Assembly (NCBI RefSeq): GCF_900475885.1
Contig: NZ_LS483429.1
Location: 1,240,001 to 1,304,000 of the forward strand
Length of the DNA: 64,000 nucleotides
Reading direction: 5' to 3'
DNA from: Haemophilus aegyptius
GTDB lineage: Bacteria > Pseudomonadota > Gammaproteobacteria > Enterobacterales > Pasteurellaceae
The position numbers and the translations under genes were made by a program. This document shows, in pieces, positions 12,326 to 22,754 of this stretch (position 1 is the stretch's first letter; each line of letters starts with the position of its first letter). The notes beneath the pieces were generated by a model. The model did no database searches. It saw only the letters and a list, made by a program, of their open reading frames with translations, and had not been told where the DNA came from.

Positions 12326-13531
12326 TTAGAAACAAAGTTTTGCGGTATCTTGTGCGATAACCAATTCTTCGTTAGTTGGAAGAACAATTGCTTTAAATGC
12401 GGAATCATCAGTGGTGATTACACCATCTTTACCAAAACGTGTGGCAAGATTTCGTTCGTGATCGATTTTAATGCCAAATAATTTTAAGTGATTTAAGGCT
12501 AATTCACGAACGTGCGCTGAGTTTTCGCCAATACCACCAGTGAATGCAATTGCATCTAAGTGATCATCGCCCAACACAGCCATATAAGCACCAATGTATT
12601 TCGCTAAACGATAGCTATAAACATTTAAAGCGCGTTTTGTTTCTGGTTTAGATTCATCATCGTAGTTATCTTCAGCATAACGGCAGTCGCTTGTTACTTC
12701 AGTTAAACCTAAAAGACCCGATTTTTTCACTAAAGTCTCTTCGATTTGATCCATAGACATACCTAGTGTTTTGTATAGGTAGAATACGATTGCAGGGTCA
12801 ATATCGCCACAACGCGTACCCATTACTAAACCTTCTAGCGGAGTTAAGCCCATTGAAGTATCAATACATTGACCGTTACGCACAACAGAAACAGAACCAC
12901 CATTACCTAAGTGACAAATAATAGCATTTACTTGATCTGCAGGTTTGCCTACATATTTAGCGACTTCACGAGAAACGAAGTAGTGACTTGTGCCGTGTGC
13001 ACCATAGCGACGTACGCCGTGTTCTTTATATAAAGAGTATGGAAGGGCATAAAGGAAGGCTTCTTCAGGCATAGTTTGGTGGAATGCTGTATCAAAAACT
13101 ACCACGTTTTTATCTTTTAAGTGTGGGAATGCATTGAATGCTTCGCGAATACCAATTAAGTGAGCAGGGTTGTGAAGTGGTGCAAATTGTGCAGCATCTT
13201 CAATTCCTTTAACAACTTCATCTGTTACGATGACAGATTGAGTGTATTTTTCGCCACCGTGAACGATACGATGACCAATTGCCGCGATAGAATTTTTAAG
13301 CTCATCATTCAGAATGTTAGATGCGATAAAATTAAGTGCTTCAGTATGCGCTGCGCCTGCGCCTAAATCTGCGTTACCTTTCTCTCCATTGAGTTTCCAT
13401 TTGATACGTGCTTCGGGTAAGAAAAATGCTTCGGCTAAGCCAGATAATTTTTCTTCCCCTGTTGCTGGATCAAGAATTGCAAATTTGAGTGAAGAACTAC
13501 CACAGTTAAGGATAAGAACAAGTTTTGACAT
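12326..13531 (-). CDS. ackA: Acetate kinase
   Basis: Makes ATP from acetyl phosphate. The start chosen, ATG at 13531, gives [19 protein letters not shown], which matches the family N-terminus and follows AGGGTTCC; an open frame upstream to 13651 lacks homology. Motifs: NCGSSSLKF at about 8-16, [21 protein letters not shown], and GMTRCGDID-like [11 protein letters not shown]. 401 residues. Operon ackA-pta on the minus strand. Confidence 0.96.
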   Translation of the reverse strand: MSKLVLILNCGSSSLKFAILDPATGEEKLSGLAEAFFLPEARIKWKLNGEKGNADLGAGAAHTEALNFIASNILNDELKNSIAAIGHRIVHGGEKYTQSVIVTDEVVKGIEDAAQFAPLHNPAHLIGIREAFNAFPHLKDKNVVVFDTAFHQTMPEEAFLYALPYSLYKEHGVRRYGAHGTSHYFVSREVAKYVGKPADQVNAIICHLGNGGSVSVVRNGQCIDTSMGLTPLEGLVMGTRCGDIDPAIVFYLYKTLGMSMDQIEETLVKKSGLLGLTEVTSDCRYAEDNYDDESKPETKRALNVYSYRLAKYIGAYMAVLGDDHLDAIAFTGGIGENSAHVRELALNHLKLFGIKIDHERNLATRFGKDGVITTDDSAFKAIVLPTNEELVIAQDTAKLCF

Positions 13532-13745
13532 AGGAACCCTATATTTGATTGAGGTTAATAGAAATCCATCATCTAAGATGGCTTGAAAAATCAGACATAG
13601 AATACACCTTTTGATGAATAAAATAAATTCATCGGTAAGGAAAAAATACAAATTTTATCGTATTTTTTGAAAAATTAAACTATTTTTACTAAAAATAGAC
13701 TTAAAATAGCGTATGATAAGTGCGGTCAATTTTTGAGGTGTTTTT

Positions 13746-14189
13746 ATGGCATTTTTTTCCATTTTAAAACAGGGACAAATTTATCTTAATACTTGGCCGC
13801 TGGAGGCGAAGTTAGGCATTATTTTCCCTGAAAACCGTATTATGAAAGCCACGAGTTTTGCACAAAAATTTATGCCTTTTGTTGCTGTGTTTGCAATTCT
13901 GTGGCAGCAGTTTTATGCAAAAAATGATTTGATGGCATTTTCTATCGCAATTTTGACCGCACTTTTTGCCTTGCTTATTCCTTTTCAAGGTCTTTATTGG
14001 CTTGGTAAGCGTGCCAATACGCCGTTAGAAAATCAAAGTGCGGTATGGTTTTATGATATTTGCGAACGTTTAAAACAACTACATGAACCCTTGCCTTTTG
14101 TGCAAGAAAAACCGACATACCAACATTTAGCAGAAGTCTTAAAGAAAGCTCAAAGTAAATTTGAACGTGCTTTTTGGCAGGAAATTTAG
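13746..14189 (+). CDS. yfbV: UPF0208 inner-membrane protein YfbV
   Basis: Two-helix inner-membrane protein; its E. coli relative has been implicated in the structure of the terminus domain of the chromosome. Seen here: [20 protein letters not shown] and [17 protein letters not shown] at the N-terminus, hydrophobic segments at about residues 40-56 and 62-85, and [15 protein letters not shown]. 147 residues, close to E. coli YfbV. Divergent from ackA, as in enterobacteria. Confidence 0.85.
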   Translation: MAFFSILKQGQIYLNTWPLEAKLGIIFPENRIMKATSFAQKFMPFVAVFAILWQQFYAKNDLMAFSIAILTALFALLIPFQGLYWLGKRANTPLENQSAVWFYDICERLKQLHEPLPFVQEKPTYQHLAEVLKKAQSKFERAFWQEI

Positions 14190-14192
14190 TTT

Positions 14193-14208
14193 ACGCAAAC
14201 GTTTTCTT
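14193..14208 (+). promoter_or_regulatory. PUR box (PurR operator) of cvpA-purF
   Basis: The 16 bases ACGCAAACGTTTTCTT match the E. coli PurR operator. A -10 TAGAAT follows at 14225-14230, so bound repressor would cover the -35 region. PurR itself is encoded at 43882-44892. Confidence 0.85.
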
Positions 14209-14275
14209 TTTGGCTTTATTTTTGTAGAATAGCTCGGTCGTTTTAAACGGCCGTTTTTCATTGAGAGATTTTTTA

Positions 14276-14767
14276 ATGATCGATTACATTATTATTGGCA
14301 TTATCGCTTTTTCCATTCTTGTTAGTTTATTACGCGGTTTTGTTCGCGAAGTGCTTTCACTCGGTAGCTGGGTTGTGGCATTTATTGTAGCAAGTCAGTT
14401 CTATCCTTATCTTGCTGCTTATCTTACGCAAATTGAATCAATGTATATTCGTAATGGAACTGCAATCGCCATTTTGTTTGTTCTGACTTTAATTGTGGGT
14501 GCCATAGTAAATTATGTGATTAGTCAATTAGTGGATAAGACGGGTTTAAGCGGCACTGATCGCGTATTAGGTGCAGCTTTCGGTTTAGTGCGCGGTGCGC
14601 TGATTGTGGCTGCGTTGTTATTTTTTATGGATACTTTTACCAATTTTGAACAAACTGATTGGTGGAAAGAATCTCAATTAATACCGCACTTTGGTTTTAT
14701 TATTGAATGGTTCTTTCAACAACTTCAGGCGAGTTCAAGTTTTTTAACTCCAACGCTTAATCAATAA
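14276..14767 (+). CDS. cvpA: Colicin V production / envelope protein CvpA
   Basis: Small inner-membrane protein, in other species involved in envelope homeostasis and colicin V export. Starts [27 protein letters not shown], four predicted membrane segments. The ATG at 14276 is chosen because GAGAG lies 8 bases upstream; an upstream TTG at 14261 would put that site inside the gene. 163 residues. First gene of the PurR-controlled cvpA-purF operon, with 10 bases to purF. Confidence 0.9.
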   Translation: MIDYIIIGIIAFSILVSLLRGFVREVLSLGSWVVAFIVASQFYPYLAAYLTQIESMYIRNGTAIAILFVLTLIVGAIVNYVISQLVDKTGLSGTDRVLGAAFGLVRGALIVAALLFFMDTFTNFEQTDWWKESQLIPHFGFIIEWFFQQLQASSSFLTPTLNQ

Positions 14768-14777
14768 GGAACACAAA

Positions 14778-16295
14778 ATGTGTGGTATTGTCGGTATTGT
14801 TAGCCAAAGTCCGGTTAATGAATCTATTTATGCAGCATTAACCCTTTTGCAACATCGTGGACAAGATGCGGCAGGTATTGTAACGGTTGATGATGAAAAC
14901 CGTTTTCGCTTACGTAAAGCTAATGGTTTAGTCAGCGATGTGTTTCATCAAGAACATATGCTACGCTTGCAAGGACATGCTGGGTTGGGGCATGTTCGCT
15001 ATCCTACAGCGGGGAGTTCTAGCGTCTCAGAGGCACAGCCTTTTTATGTGAATTCTCCCTATGGTGTCACTTTGGTGCATAACGGCAACTTAACCAACTC
15101 AGTGGAGTTAAAAGAAAAAGTCTTTAAAACAGCTCGCCGCCATGTAAACACGAATTCAGATTCCGAACTTCTTCTTAATATTCTTGCTAACCATCTCGAT
15201 CACATTCCTCAAGATCACCTCGATCCACAAGATATTTTCTATGCCGTTCATAAAACTCACAAGGATGTTCGTGGTGCTTACGCCTGTGTAGCGATGATTA
15301 TTGGGCATGGCATGGTTGCGTTTCGTGATCCTTTTGGCATTCGTCCTTTGGTGTTGGGTAAACGCGAAGAAAATGGCAAAACTGATTATATGTTTGCCTC
15401 TGAAACAGTGGCTTTAGATATTGTAGGTTTCGAGTTTGTGCGTGATATTGCTGCAGGCGAAGCTGTTTATGTGACGTTTGATGGCGAGCTTTATTCGCAA
15501 CAATGTGCCGAAAGTGCGGTGCTAAATCCTTGTATTTTTGAGTATGTTTATTTTGCACGCCCAGATTCAACGATTGATGGCGTCTCTGTTTATGCTGCAC
15601 GTGTTCATATGGGCGAAAAACTCGGGCAAAAAATTGCAAAAGAATGGGCGGATGAAATTGATAATATTGATGTGGTCATTCCTATTCCTGAAACTTCAAC
15701 AGATATTGCGTTACAAATAGCTCGTGTTCTAGGGAAGCCTTATCGCCAAGGATTTGTGAAAAATCGCTATGTTGGCCGTACCTTTATTATGCCAGGACAA
15801 GCACAGCGTATTAGTTCTGTTCGTCGCAAATTGAATACCATTAAAGCTGAATTTAAAGATAAAAACGTGTTATTGGTAGACGATTCTATTGTTCGAGGTA
15901 CAACCTCTGAGCAAATTGTTGAAATGGCTCGCTCAGCTGGTGCGAAGAAAATTTACTTCGCCTCTGCTGCCCCAGAAATTCGTTATCCGAATGTATATGG
16001 TATTGATATGCCGAGTCGCGATGAACTGATTGCTTATGGGCGAAATGTTGAGGAAATTGCACATTTGATCGGCGTAGACAAATTAATTTTCCAAGATCTG
16101 ACCGCACTTACTGAATCTGTTCAATTGGAAAATCCAGCCATTCAAGGTTTTGATTGTTCTGTTTTCACAGGCGAATATATTACAGGCGATATTAGCCCTG
16201 AATATCTTAATAAAATCGCAACTCAACGCAATGATAGTGCAAAGAAAAAACGAGAAAAACAAGCATCCAATCTTGAAATTTACAATGAACAATAA
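14778..16295 (+). CDS. purF: Amidophosphoribosyltransferase
   Basis: First committed step of purine synthesis: PRPP and glutamine give phosphoribosylamine. N-terminal glutamine-amidotransferase domain with the nucleophile Cys2 (MCGIVGIVS), and [10 protein letters not shown]; the C-terminal phosphoribosyltransferase domain has the PRPP loop [18 protein letters not shown] at about residues 365-382. 505 residues, as E. coli. The presence of purF and purA but broken purE/purK in the same window is notable. Confidence 0.97.
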   Translation: MCGIVGIVSQSPVNESIYAALTLLQHRGQDAAGIVTVDDENRFRLRKANGLVSDVFHQEHMLRLQGHAGLGHVRYPTAGSSSVSEAQPFYVNSPYGVTLVHNGNLTNSVELKEKVFKTARRHVNTNSDSELLLNILANHLDHIPQDHLDPQDIFYAVHKTHKDVRGAYACVAMIIGHGMVAFRDPFGIRPLVLGKREENGKTDYMFASETVALDIVGFEFVRDIAAGEAVYVTFDGELYSQQCAESAVLNPCIFEYVYFARPDSTIDGVSVYAARVHMGEKLGQKIAKEWADEIDNIDVVIPIPETSTDIALQIARVLGKPYRQGFVKNRYVGRTFIMPGQAQRISSVRRKLNTIKAEFKDKNVLLVDDSIVRGTTSEQIVEMARSAGAKKIYFASAAPEIRYPNVYGIDMPSRDELIAYGRNVEEIAHLIGVDKLIFQDLTALTESVQLENPAIQGFDCSVFTGEYITGDISPEYLNKIATQRNDSAKKKREKQASNLEIYNEQ

Positions 16296-16348
16296 ATGCT
16301 AGGCATTAAGAGGGATAAAATCATCGTATTAAAAGTGCGGTGATTTTT

Positions 16349-17239
16349 TTATTTGTTTTTTAGGATGTCTTCTAGATAGTTTTTGCAATCAGCATATTGA
16401 AATTGGAATCCAGCGTTGAGTAATTTTTCAGGTACAACATTTTGACTTTCGAGTAATAGATTTGCTCGCTCGCCAAGAATAAAATGTAATAGCCATTTTG
16501 GAATGGTTGCAAAAGCAGGACGTTTTAATAGTTGAGCTAAAGTGCGGTTAAATTTATGCTGTTTTATGGGATTCGGGGCAGCGAAGTTAAACGCCCCTCT
16601 GCATTCTGAATGATCGAGTAAAAATAAAATGCCGTTTACCATATCTTCCAAAGCAATCCAAGGGAAATATTGCTCTCCCTTGCCCAGTTTACCGCCAAGT
16701 CCCCATTTGTATAAAGGCAACATTTGAGCAAGTGCGCCACCTTTTGTAGAAAATACCATACCTGTTCTAATCAAACAAACCCTCGCATTAGCTTGTTGCG
16801 TGATATTTTCCCAATCTTGGCATAATTGTGCAGTGAAGGTTTTTGCTGTTTTGCTTGTTTCGGTAATTTTTTGTTCGTCTTGATCGCCGTAAATTCCTGT
16901 TGCTGAACCTGATATAAAAATTGGGTATTGCTGATACTGATTGATGAATTCAACCAGTTGAGTAGTGAGGCTTAAACGACTTTCTCGTAAAATAGATTTC
17001 TGGTTTTTCGACCAAACTTTATGAAAAATTGGCTCGCCAGCAAGATTGATGATGGCATCAAACTGTTCTTGTGAATTAAGTTGGGAAAGTGCGGTAATAA
17101 ATTTGATGTTTTTGTGCTTTGAGAGAGTGTGCGGCGAACTTGAGCGCGTTAAGATCGTCACTTGTTCATTGCGTAAACAGAGTTGTTCGACAAGTGCTTT
17201 GCCGATAAGTCCCGTGCCTCCCGTTAATAGAATATTCAT
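16349..17239 (-). CDS. yfcH: Epimerase family protein YfcH (SDR39U1-like)
   Basis: NAD(P)-binding extended short-chain dehydrogenase-like protein of unknown substrate. N-terminal Rossmann motif [16 protein letters not shown] (residues 4-19), [13 protein letters not shown] with the active-site YG region, and a C-terminal DUF1731-type end ([30 protein letters not shown]). 296 residues. Its start overlaps the argR stop by one base, so the two are translated together. Confidence 0.85.
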   Translation of the reverse strand: MNILLTGGTGLIGKALVEQLCLRNEQVTILTRSSSPHTLSKHKNIKFITALSQLNSQEQFDAIINLAGEPIFHKVWSKNQKSILRESRLSLTTQLVEFINQYQQYPIFISGSATGIYGDQDEQKITETSKTAKTFTAQLCQDWENITQQANARVCLIRTGMVFSTKGGALAQMLPLYKWGLGGKLGKGEQYFPWIALEDMVNGILFLLDHSECRGAFNFAAPNPIKQHKFNRTLAQLLKRPAFATIPKWLLHFILGERANLLLESQNVVPEKLLNAGFQFQYADCKNYLEDILKNK

Positions 17240-17694
17240 TACAATGTGTTTTCAAATAAACGTTGGATATTTTGCAATAATTCGTCGATAGGTTTATCGT
17301 TTGTGGGCGTGACAAAAATAGTATCATCGCCTGCGATAGTACCTAAAATGCCTTCTGATTTTCCAATGGAATCAAGTAATCGTGCAATTAATTGAGCAGC
17401 ACCGGGCGTTGTTTTTATTATGATTAACATCGCATTGTGATCAACATCTAAGACAAGATTTTTTAATGGACTACTGGTATTGGGAACACTTAATTCATTT
17501 GGTAAGCAATAGACCATTTCCATTTTGGTATTACGGGTGCGAACCGCGCCAAATTTGCTGAGCATTCTTGATATTTTTGATTGATTAATACCAGTAAAGC
17601 CTTGTTTTTTTAAGGCATCGACAATTTCACTTTGAGAACCAAAGCGTTCTTGGTTGAGTAATTCTTTAAAAGCGCGAGTTAAATTCTCAGTCAT
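17239..17694 (-). CDS. argR: Arginine repressor
   Basis: Hexameric, arginine-responsive repressor. Winged-helix N-terminal domain ([40 protein letters not shown]) and C-terminal arginine-binding/oligomerisation domain ([26 protein letters not shown]). 151 residues against 156 in E. coli. Divergent from mdh, the arrangement found in enterobacteria. Confidence 0.94.
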   Translation of the reverse strand: MTENLTRAFKELLNQERFGSQSEIVDALKKQGFTGINQSKISRMLSKFGAVRTRNTKMEMVYCLPNELSVPNTSSPLKNLVLDVDHNAMLIIIKTTPGAAQLIARLLDSIGKSEGILGTIAGDDTIFVTPTNDKPIDELLQNIQRLFENTL

Positions 17695-17715
17695 CTTTAT
17701 TTTTCAATAGTCAAA

Positions 17716-17744
17716 ATTTGCATAAGAATTGCATAAAAATTCAC
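17716..17744. promoter_or_regulatory. Candidate ARG boxes upstream of argR
   Basis: ATTGCATAAAAATTCA (17728-17743) matches the TGAAT-N4-ATTCA pattern except one base, and overlaps a weaker copy, TTTGCATAAGAATTGCAT, at 17717-17734. The position just upstream of argR suggests autoregulation. Confidence 0.55.
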
Positions 17745-17800
17745 TTTCATCAACTGAAATATGAATAAGAACGAAGAGAAGAAAATATTTATCTCAGAAA

Positions 17801-17816
17801 TGTGAACTAGATCATA
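17801..17816 (+). promoter_or_regulatory. Candidate CRP site upstream of mdh
   Basis: TGTGA-N6-TCATA differs from the CRP consensus TGTGA-N6-TCACA at one position, and lies 100 bases before the mdh start. Carbon control of malate dehydrogenase is plausible. Confidence 0.5.
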
Positions 17817-17900
17817 GAATGATATTTCTCTATTTGTAATTGTAAGATGAACATTTTAAAATCAGTCTGTTTTAAATTAACTAACACATAAGGAGTATTT

Positions 17901-18836
17901 ATGAAAGTTGCTGTATTAGGTGCCGCAGGTGGTATTGGTCAAGCATTAGCGTTATTACTAAAACTTCAGTTGCCAGCAGGCTCAGATTTAGCATTATATG
18001 ATATTGCCCCTGTTACCCCAGGTGTTGCAGTGGATGTGAGTCATATTCCAACGGCAGTGAATGTGAAAGGTTTTTCTGGTGAAGATCCAACGCCAGCACT
18101 TGAAGGTGCGGATGTTGTATTAATTTCTGCTGGTGTTGCACGTAAACCTGGTATGGATCGTTCAGATTTATTCAATATTAATGCAGGCATTGTTCGTGGT
18201 TTAATTGAAAAAGTTGCTACTACTTGCCCGAAAGCCTGTGTTGGTATCATCACTAACCCAGTAAATACTACTGTTGCAATTGCGGCTGAAGTATTGAAAA
18301 AAGCAGGCGTTTACGACAAACGTAAATTATTTGGCGTGACAACTTTAGATGTGTTGCGTTCTGAAACCTTTGTGGCTGAATTAAAAGGTTTAAATGTTTC
18401 TCGTACAAGCGTTCCTGTTATTGGTGGTCACTCAGGTGTGACTATTCTTCCATTACTTTCTCAAGTTCAATATGCTGAGTGGAATGAAGATGAAATTGAA
18501 CCATTAACAAAACGTATCCAAAATGCAGGTACAGAAGTGGTCAATGCAAAAGCGGGTGGCGGTTCAGCAACTCTTTCAATGGCGCAGGCTGCAGTACGTT
18601 TTGCGCGTTCTTTAGTGAAAGGATTAAGTGGCGAGACAGTGGTTGAATGTACTTATGTTGAAGGCGATGGCAAATATGCTCGTTTCTTCTCTCAGCCAGT
18701 TCGTTTAGGTAAAGAAGGTGTAGAAGAAATTTTACCAATTGGCCCATTAAGCAATTTTGAACAACAAGCTCTAGAAAATATGTTGCCGACTTTACGTGCA
18801 GATATTGAATTAGGCGAAAAATTTATTAATGGTTAA
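17901..18836 (+). CDS. mdh: Malate dehydrogenase (NAD)
   Basis: TCA-cycle enzyme that interconverts malate and oxaloacetate. NAD-binding loop [16 protein letters not shown] at residues 4-19, signature [19 protein letters not shown] and the catalytic histidine in [11 protein letters not shown] near residue 177. 311 residues, as in enterobacteria. Good ribosome site AAGGAG. Confidence 0.97.
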   Translation: MKVAVLGAAGGIGQALALLLKLQLPAGSDLALYDIAPVTPGVAVDVSHIPTAVNVKGFSGEDPTPALEGADVVLISAGVARKPGMDRSDLFNINAGIVRGLIEKVATTCPKACVGIITNPVNTTVAIAAEVLKKAGVYDKRKLFGVTTLDVLRSETFVAELKGLNVSRTSVPVIGGHSGVTILPLLSQVQYAEWNEDEIEPLTKRIQNAGTEVVNAKAGGGSATLSMAQAAVRFARSLVKGLSGETVVECTYVEGDGKYARFFSQPVRLGKEGVEEILPIGPLSNFEQQALENMLPTLRADIELGEKFING

Positions 18837-18851
18837 TCATTAAAAAGTAAG

Positions 18852-18872
18852 GGGAGCATTAGCTCCCTTTTT
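18852..18872 (+). terminator. Terminator after mdh
   Basis: GGGAGC and GCTCCC form a stem around a short loop, followed by five T. Confidence 0.8.
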
Positions 18873-18882
18873 ATGTTTCGAT

Positions 18883-18908
18883 AAAAAAGCCACCATTTGG
18901 TGGCTTTT
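18883..18908 (-). terminator. Terminator after lysS
   Basis: AAAAAAGCCACC and GGTGGCTTTT form a stem; on the minus strand it is followed by a T run just past the lysS stop. Confidence 0.8.
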
Positions 18909-18921
18909 GTTTGTATCTTTA

Positions 18922-20430
18922 TTATTTCTGACGCATTGCAGGGAACAAGATCACATCACGAATTGATGGTGCATTTGCATAAAGCATCGCTAGACGGTCG
19001 ATACCTAAACCTTCACCTGCTGTTGGTGGCAAGCCGTGTTCAAGAGCCACAACGAAGTCGTCATCTTTAAACATTGCTTCATCATCTCCCGCCTCTTTTG
19101 CTGCAACCTGTGCATCGAAACGTTCGTTTTGGTCTTCTGCATCATTTAATTCTGAGAAACCATTACCGATTTCACGACCACCGATAAATAGCTCAAAACG
19201 ATCTGTAACATCTGGGTTTTCATCATTACGACGTGCAAGTGGCGAAATTTCCGCAGGGTGAGCCATTAAGAATGTTGGTTGAATTAAGTGATGTTCAGCC
19301 ACTTCTTCAAAGATTGCATTGACAATGCTGCCTAAGCCCCAAGATTTTTGTACTTCAATACCTAAGCGTTCTGCCGTAGCTTTTGCACGATCAAAGTCAT
19401 ATAAATCTTCTTTTACGATACCTTTGTCTGCACCATATTTAATGGTTGCATCGTGTAACGTAATACGTTCGAATGGTTTACCAAAATCAAATTCGTATTC
19501 GCCGTATTTCACAATAGTCGTACCAAGAATATCAATCGCTAATTTACGAAGAAGTTCTTCGGTGTTATCCATTAAATCATGGTAGTCCGCATATGCTTGA
19601 TAATATTCAAGCATAGTAAATTCTGGATTATGACGAACAGAAACCCCTTCATTACGGAAGTTGCGGTTTAATTCAAATACTCGTTCAAATCCACCAACGA
19701 CCAAGCGTTTTAAATAAAGTTCAGGTGCGATACGCAAATACATATCCACATCTAATGCATTATGATGAGTCACGAAAGGACGTGCAGATGCACCGCCTGG
19801 AATGACTTGTAACATTGGCGTTTCCACTTCCATAAAGCCTTTAGAAATGAAATATTCACGAATACCCGCGACAACTTTAGAACGAATAATAAAAGTGCGG
19901 CGAGATTCTTCGTTAGAAATTAAATCTAAATAACGTTGGCGATAACGAACTTCTTGGTCGGTTAAACCATGGAATTTGTCTGGTAATGGACGAAGTGCTT
20001 TGGTTAAAAGTTGAACTTCAGTTGTTTTGATGGTTAATTCATTGGTTTTAGTTTTGAAAAGTGTACCTTTCACTCCAATGATATCGCCTAAATCCCAGTT
20101 ACCTACATCTTCAGCATAAACACCTTCAGGCAAATTATCGCGTGCAACGTAAAGCTGGATTTTACCGCTCATATCTTGAATAGTGATAAACGTTGCTTTA
20201 CCCATTGCACGGCGAGTCATAATACGACCAGCAACTTGTACTTCAATGCTTTTTTCTTTTAAGATTTCCCCGTCTTCTGCATCATATTGATTGTGCAAAT
20301 CTTGTGCGAGAGCATCACGACGAAACTTGTTTGGAAAGGCATTACCTTTTGTACGTAATGCGGCTAATTTTTCACGACGAACGAGCATTTCGCCATTGAG
20401 ATCTAATTCTTTAACTTCTTGTTCTGACAT
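18922..20430 (-). CDS. lysS: Lysyl-tRNA synthetase (class II)
   Basis: Charges tRNA-Lys. An N-terminal OB-fold anticodon domain ([26 protein letters not shown] split across residues 65-90), then the class II catalytic core: motif 2 [22 protein letters not shown] and motif 3 [17 protein letters not shown] near the end. 502 residues. It follows prfB on the same strand, the prfB-lysS order of enterobacteria. Confidence 0.96.
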   Translation of the reverse strand: MSEQEVKELDLNGEMLVRREKLAALRTKGNAFPNKFRRDALAQDLHNQYDAEDGEILKEKSIEVQVAGRIMTRRAMGKATFITIQDMSGKIQLYVARDNLPEGVYAEDVGNWDLGDIIGVKGTLFKTKTNELTIKTTEVQLLTKALRPLPDKFHGLTDQEVRYRQRYLDLISNEESRRTFIIRSKVVAGIREYFISKGFMEVETPMLQVIPGGASARPFVTHHNALDVDMYLRIAPELYLKRLVVGGFERVFELNRNFRNEGVSVRHNPEFTMLEYYQAYADYHDLMDNTEELLRKLAIDILGTTIVKYGEYEFDFGKPFERITLHDATIKYGADKGIVKEDLYDFDRAKATAERLGIEVQKSWGLGSIVNAIFEEVAEHHLIQPTFLMAHPAEISPLARRNDENPDVTDRFELFIGGREIGNGFSELNDAEDQNERFDAQVAAKEAGDDEAMFKDDDFVVALEHGLPPTAGEGLGIDRLAMLYANAPSIRDVILFPAMRQK

Positions 20431-20520
20431 ATTGTTTACCTTTTTTATAAATTAATAAGAAATTTTTATTTTCTTTGTTTACTTTAGGAGCTGTTGAAGA
20501 CTAAAGGAAATATATTATCG

Positions 20521-20577
20521 AAAGCCCCCTTCCGTCGCTTCGCGCCACTTTCCCCCGTAAACAGGGGAAGGCAAGAA
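20521..20577. repeat. Dyad-containing intergenic element between prfB and lysS
   Basis: The stretch holds a TTCCCC..GGGGAA dyad (20550-20569) next to a C/G-rich block (CCCCCTTCCGTCGCTTCGCG), unlike the AT-rich gaps elsewhere. It could be a terminator or a dispersed repeat; only one copy is in the window. Confidence 0.4.
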
Positions 20578-20581
20578 ATTT

Positions 20582-21680
20582 CTACAAGCCCGCTTTTAAA
20601 CTCGCTTCAATAAATCGATCTAAATCCCCGTCTAATACGGCTTGGGTGTTACGGTTTTCTACGCCAGTACGCAAATCTTTAATGCGTGAATCGTCTAATA
20701 CATAAGAGCGAATTTGGCTTCCCCAACCAATGTCAGATTTATTATCTTCCATTACTTGTTTATCCGCATTTTTCTTCTGTAATTCAAGCTCATACAATTT
20801 CGCTTTTAATTGCTTCATCGCTTGATCTTTGTTCTTGTGCTGTGAACGGTCGTTTTGACATTGCACCACAATGCCACTTGGCATATGGGTAATTCGCACC
20901 GCACTTTCAGTTTTGTTTACGTGCTGACCACCTGCCCCTGATGCGCGATAAACATCAATACGTAAATCAGCAGGATTGATTTCAATATCAATATCATCAT
21001 CAATTTCAGGGTAGACAAATGCCGCGCTGAATGATGTATGACGACGGTTATTGGAATCAAATGGACTTTTACGCACTAAGCGATGAATCCCCGTTTCTGT
21101 TCGTAACCAACCAAAGGCATATTCACCGCTCACTTTAATAGTTGCTGATTTCAATCCTGCTACATCGCCGTCAGAGACTTCCATCAGTTCTGTTTTAAAA
21201 CCTTTGCTTTCAGCCCAACGGAGATACATACGCAGCAACATTTCTGTCCAATCTTGAGCTTCCGTACCGCCAGAACCTGCTTGTAAGTCCACATAGCAAT
21301 TGCAAGCATCATGTTCGCCACTAAACATTCGACGGAACTCTAATTTTTCGAGTTGTTGTTCGAGTTCATCTAATTCAGCTACCGCTTCATTGAAGGTGTC
21401 TTCGTCTTCTGCTTCAATGGCAAGTTCTAGCAACCCATCAACGTCTTCTAAACCTTGTTCTAAATTTTTGATGGTATTTACAACTTGTTCTAAAGAAACA
21501 CGTTCTTTACCAAGTGCTTGGGCTTTATCTGGATCATTCCAAACATCTGGCTGTTCTAATTCCGCATTGACTTCTTCTAAACGCTCAACTTTGGCATCGA
21601 AGTCAAAGATACCCCCGAAGCACTGAAGTGCGGTCAGATAAATCGATGATTTTATTTTTTACAGGATTGATTTCAAACAT
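20582..21680 (-). CDS. prfB: Peptide chain release factor 2, with programmed +1 frameshift
   Basis: Releases peptides at UGA and UAA. The first frame starts at 21680 ([16 protein letters not shown]) and runs 25 codons to an in-frame TGA at 21605-21603; the main frame of 340 codons joins after a +1 shift at CTT-TGA-C. The total, 365 residues, equals E. coli RF2. Domain marks: the GGQ loop in [18 protein letters not shown] and the SPF stop-recognition motif in [18 protein letters not shown]. An uptake-signal core lies within the first 20 codons. The lysS gene follows. Confidence 0.96.
21602..21617 (-). promoter_or_regulatory. RF2 programmed frameshift signal
   Basis: On the minus strand a CGGGGGT Shine-Dalgarno-like stimulator (21617-21611) lies just before the slippery CTT-TGA-C (21608-21602). 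When RF2 is scarce the ribosome pauses at TGA and shifts +1 to read GAC, which autoregulates RF2. Confidence 0.95.
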
Positions 21681-21812
21681 AATAAATTCACTGTGTGATA
21701 AAGTGTGGAATTATATGCTATTTTCTGATTTTTGGATAGTTTGACCTTGCAGAAATTAGCAATCTCTCTATAATTTTAGACTTTCTCACTCAAGCTAATT
21801 TAGGAACAAAAA

Positions 21813-22502
21813 ATGAAGAAAATTTTTACCGCACTTTTGTGCGTGGCTGCGGCTAATGCAATGGCAGATGATGCGGCAATTAAACGCAAATTACAGTCTT
21901 TTAATATATCAAATATTGTTATTAAATCTTCGCCGATTTCAGGCATTAAAACGGCTGTTACGGATCAAGGTATACTCTATGTAAGCGAAGATGGAAAATA
22001 TCTTTTTGAAGGTAAACTTTATGAACTCACAAATAATGGCCCTGTTGATGTCGCAGGTAAAATTTTAGTGGATAAACTTAATTCTTATAAAAACGAGATG
22101 ATTGTTTATCCTGCGAAAAATGAAAAACACGTAGTAACAGTATTTATGGATATTACCTGCCATTATTGCCATTTATTACATCAGCAATTAAAAGAATATA
22201 ACGATCTTGGCATTACCGTACGTTATTTAGCTTTCCCTCGTGCAGGTATGAATAATCAAACGGCGAAACAAATGGAAGCGATTTGGACGGCGAAAGATCC
22301 CGTTTTTGCTTTAAATGAAGCAGAAAAAGGCAATTTACCAAAAGAAGTTAAAACGCCAAATATCGTGAAAAAACATTATGAATTAGGTATTCAATTTGGT
22401 GTACGAGGAACACCAAGTATTGTTACCTCAACTGGTGAGCTTATTGGCGGTTATTTAAAACCAGCTGATTTATTAAGAGCTCTTGAAGAAACGGCACAAT
22501 AA
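21813..22502 (+). CDS. dsbC: Periplasmic disulfide isomerase DsbC
   Basis: Homodimeric thiol isomerase that reshuffles wrong disulfides in the periplasm. Signal peptide MKKIFTALLCVAAANAMA, an N-terminal dimerisation domain (about 20-80), then a thioredoxin domain with the active site CHYC (DITCHYCHLLHQQ; E. coli has CGYC) and the cis-proline in RGTPSIVTSTG. 229 residues. The signal peptide coding sequence contains an uptake-signal copy. Next gene is recJ, as in enterobacteria. Confidence 0.94.
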   Translation: MKKIFTALLCVAAANAMADDAAIKRKLQSFNISNIVIKSSPISGIKTAVTDQGILYVSEDGKYLFEGKLYELTNNGPVDVAGKILVDKLNSYKNEMIVYPAKNEKHVVTVFMDITCHYCHLLHQQLKEYNDLGITVRYLAFPRAGMNNQTAKQMEAIWTAKDPVFALNEAEKGNLPKEVKTPNIVKKHYELGIQFGVRGTPSIVTSTGELIGGYLKPADLLRALEETAQ

Positions 22503-22517
22503 TTTTATAATAAAGAG

Positions 22518-22541
22518 CAAGGGGCAGTTGCCTACCCCTTG
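22518..22541. terminator. Hairpin after dsbC and after the Ibs-like gene
   Basis: CAAGGGG pairs with CCCCTTG around an inner GGCA/TGCC stem. It lies just past dsbC on the plus strand and just past the small minus-strand peptide gene, and could end both transcripts. Confidence 0.65.
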
Positions 22542-22558
22542 TGTTTAGTCGGTTATGC

Positions 22559-22630
22559 TTAATATGCTGGGGAGCTTAAAAGCATTAACAACACAAAAAT
22601 TATGATATAAATACATAATTTAGGCATCAT
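22559..22630 (-). CDS. Ibs-like hydrophobic toxic peptide (candidate type I toxin)
   Basis: A 23-codon frame with ATG-ATG start, ribosome site AAGGA five bases upstream, and peptide MMPKLCIYIIIFVLL followed by MLLSSPAY. It is one hydrophobic segment framed by MM(P)K at the start and S-x-P-A-Y at the end; the E. coli Ibs toxins (MM-K/R-..-ISFPAY or similar, 18-19 residues) have the same design. It has its own promoter (22754-22726), a 5' leader of about 90 bases with a long hairpin, and a terminator at 22541-22518. Family assignment is by pattern from memory and the peptide is short, so chance is possible. Confidence 0.6.
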   Translation of the reverse strand: MMPKLCIYIIIFVLLMLLSSPAY

Positions 22631-22665
22631 TAAAATCCTTAGCTGACACAATAGTTAGACTAATG

Positions 22666-22714
22666 GTCAGTAGGGCTTTAACCCCTGTCAGCATTCAGGG
22701 TTAAAAGCCCTGAC
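22666..22714. repeat. Long imperfect inverted repeat in the Ibs-like leader
   Basis: GTCAGTAGGGCTTTAACCC faces GGGTTAAAAGCCCTGAC across about 13 bases. In the minus-strand transcript it would fold the 5' leader of the small peptide gene, a usual feature of type I toxin mRNAs. Confidence 0.7.
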
Positions 22715-22725
22715 CGACAGGAAAA

Positions 22726-22754
22726 AGTATAGATAAAAGAGCTGTTGATTTCAA
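22726..22754 (-). promoter_or_regulatory. Promoter of the Ibs-like gene
   Basis: TTGAAA (22754-22749), a 17-base spacer and TATACT (22731-22726), near consensus, read toward the small peptide gene. It overlaps the terminator stem at 22740-22763. Confidence 0.65.

Noticed and set aside
13531-13651. N-terminal extension of ackA
   Set aside because: The frame is open but the added residues do not match acetate kinases, and the ATG at 13531 gives the exact family start.
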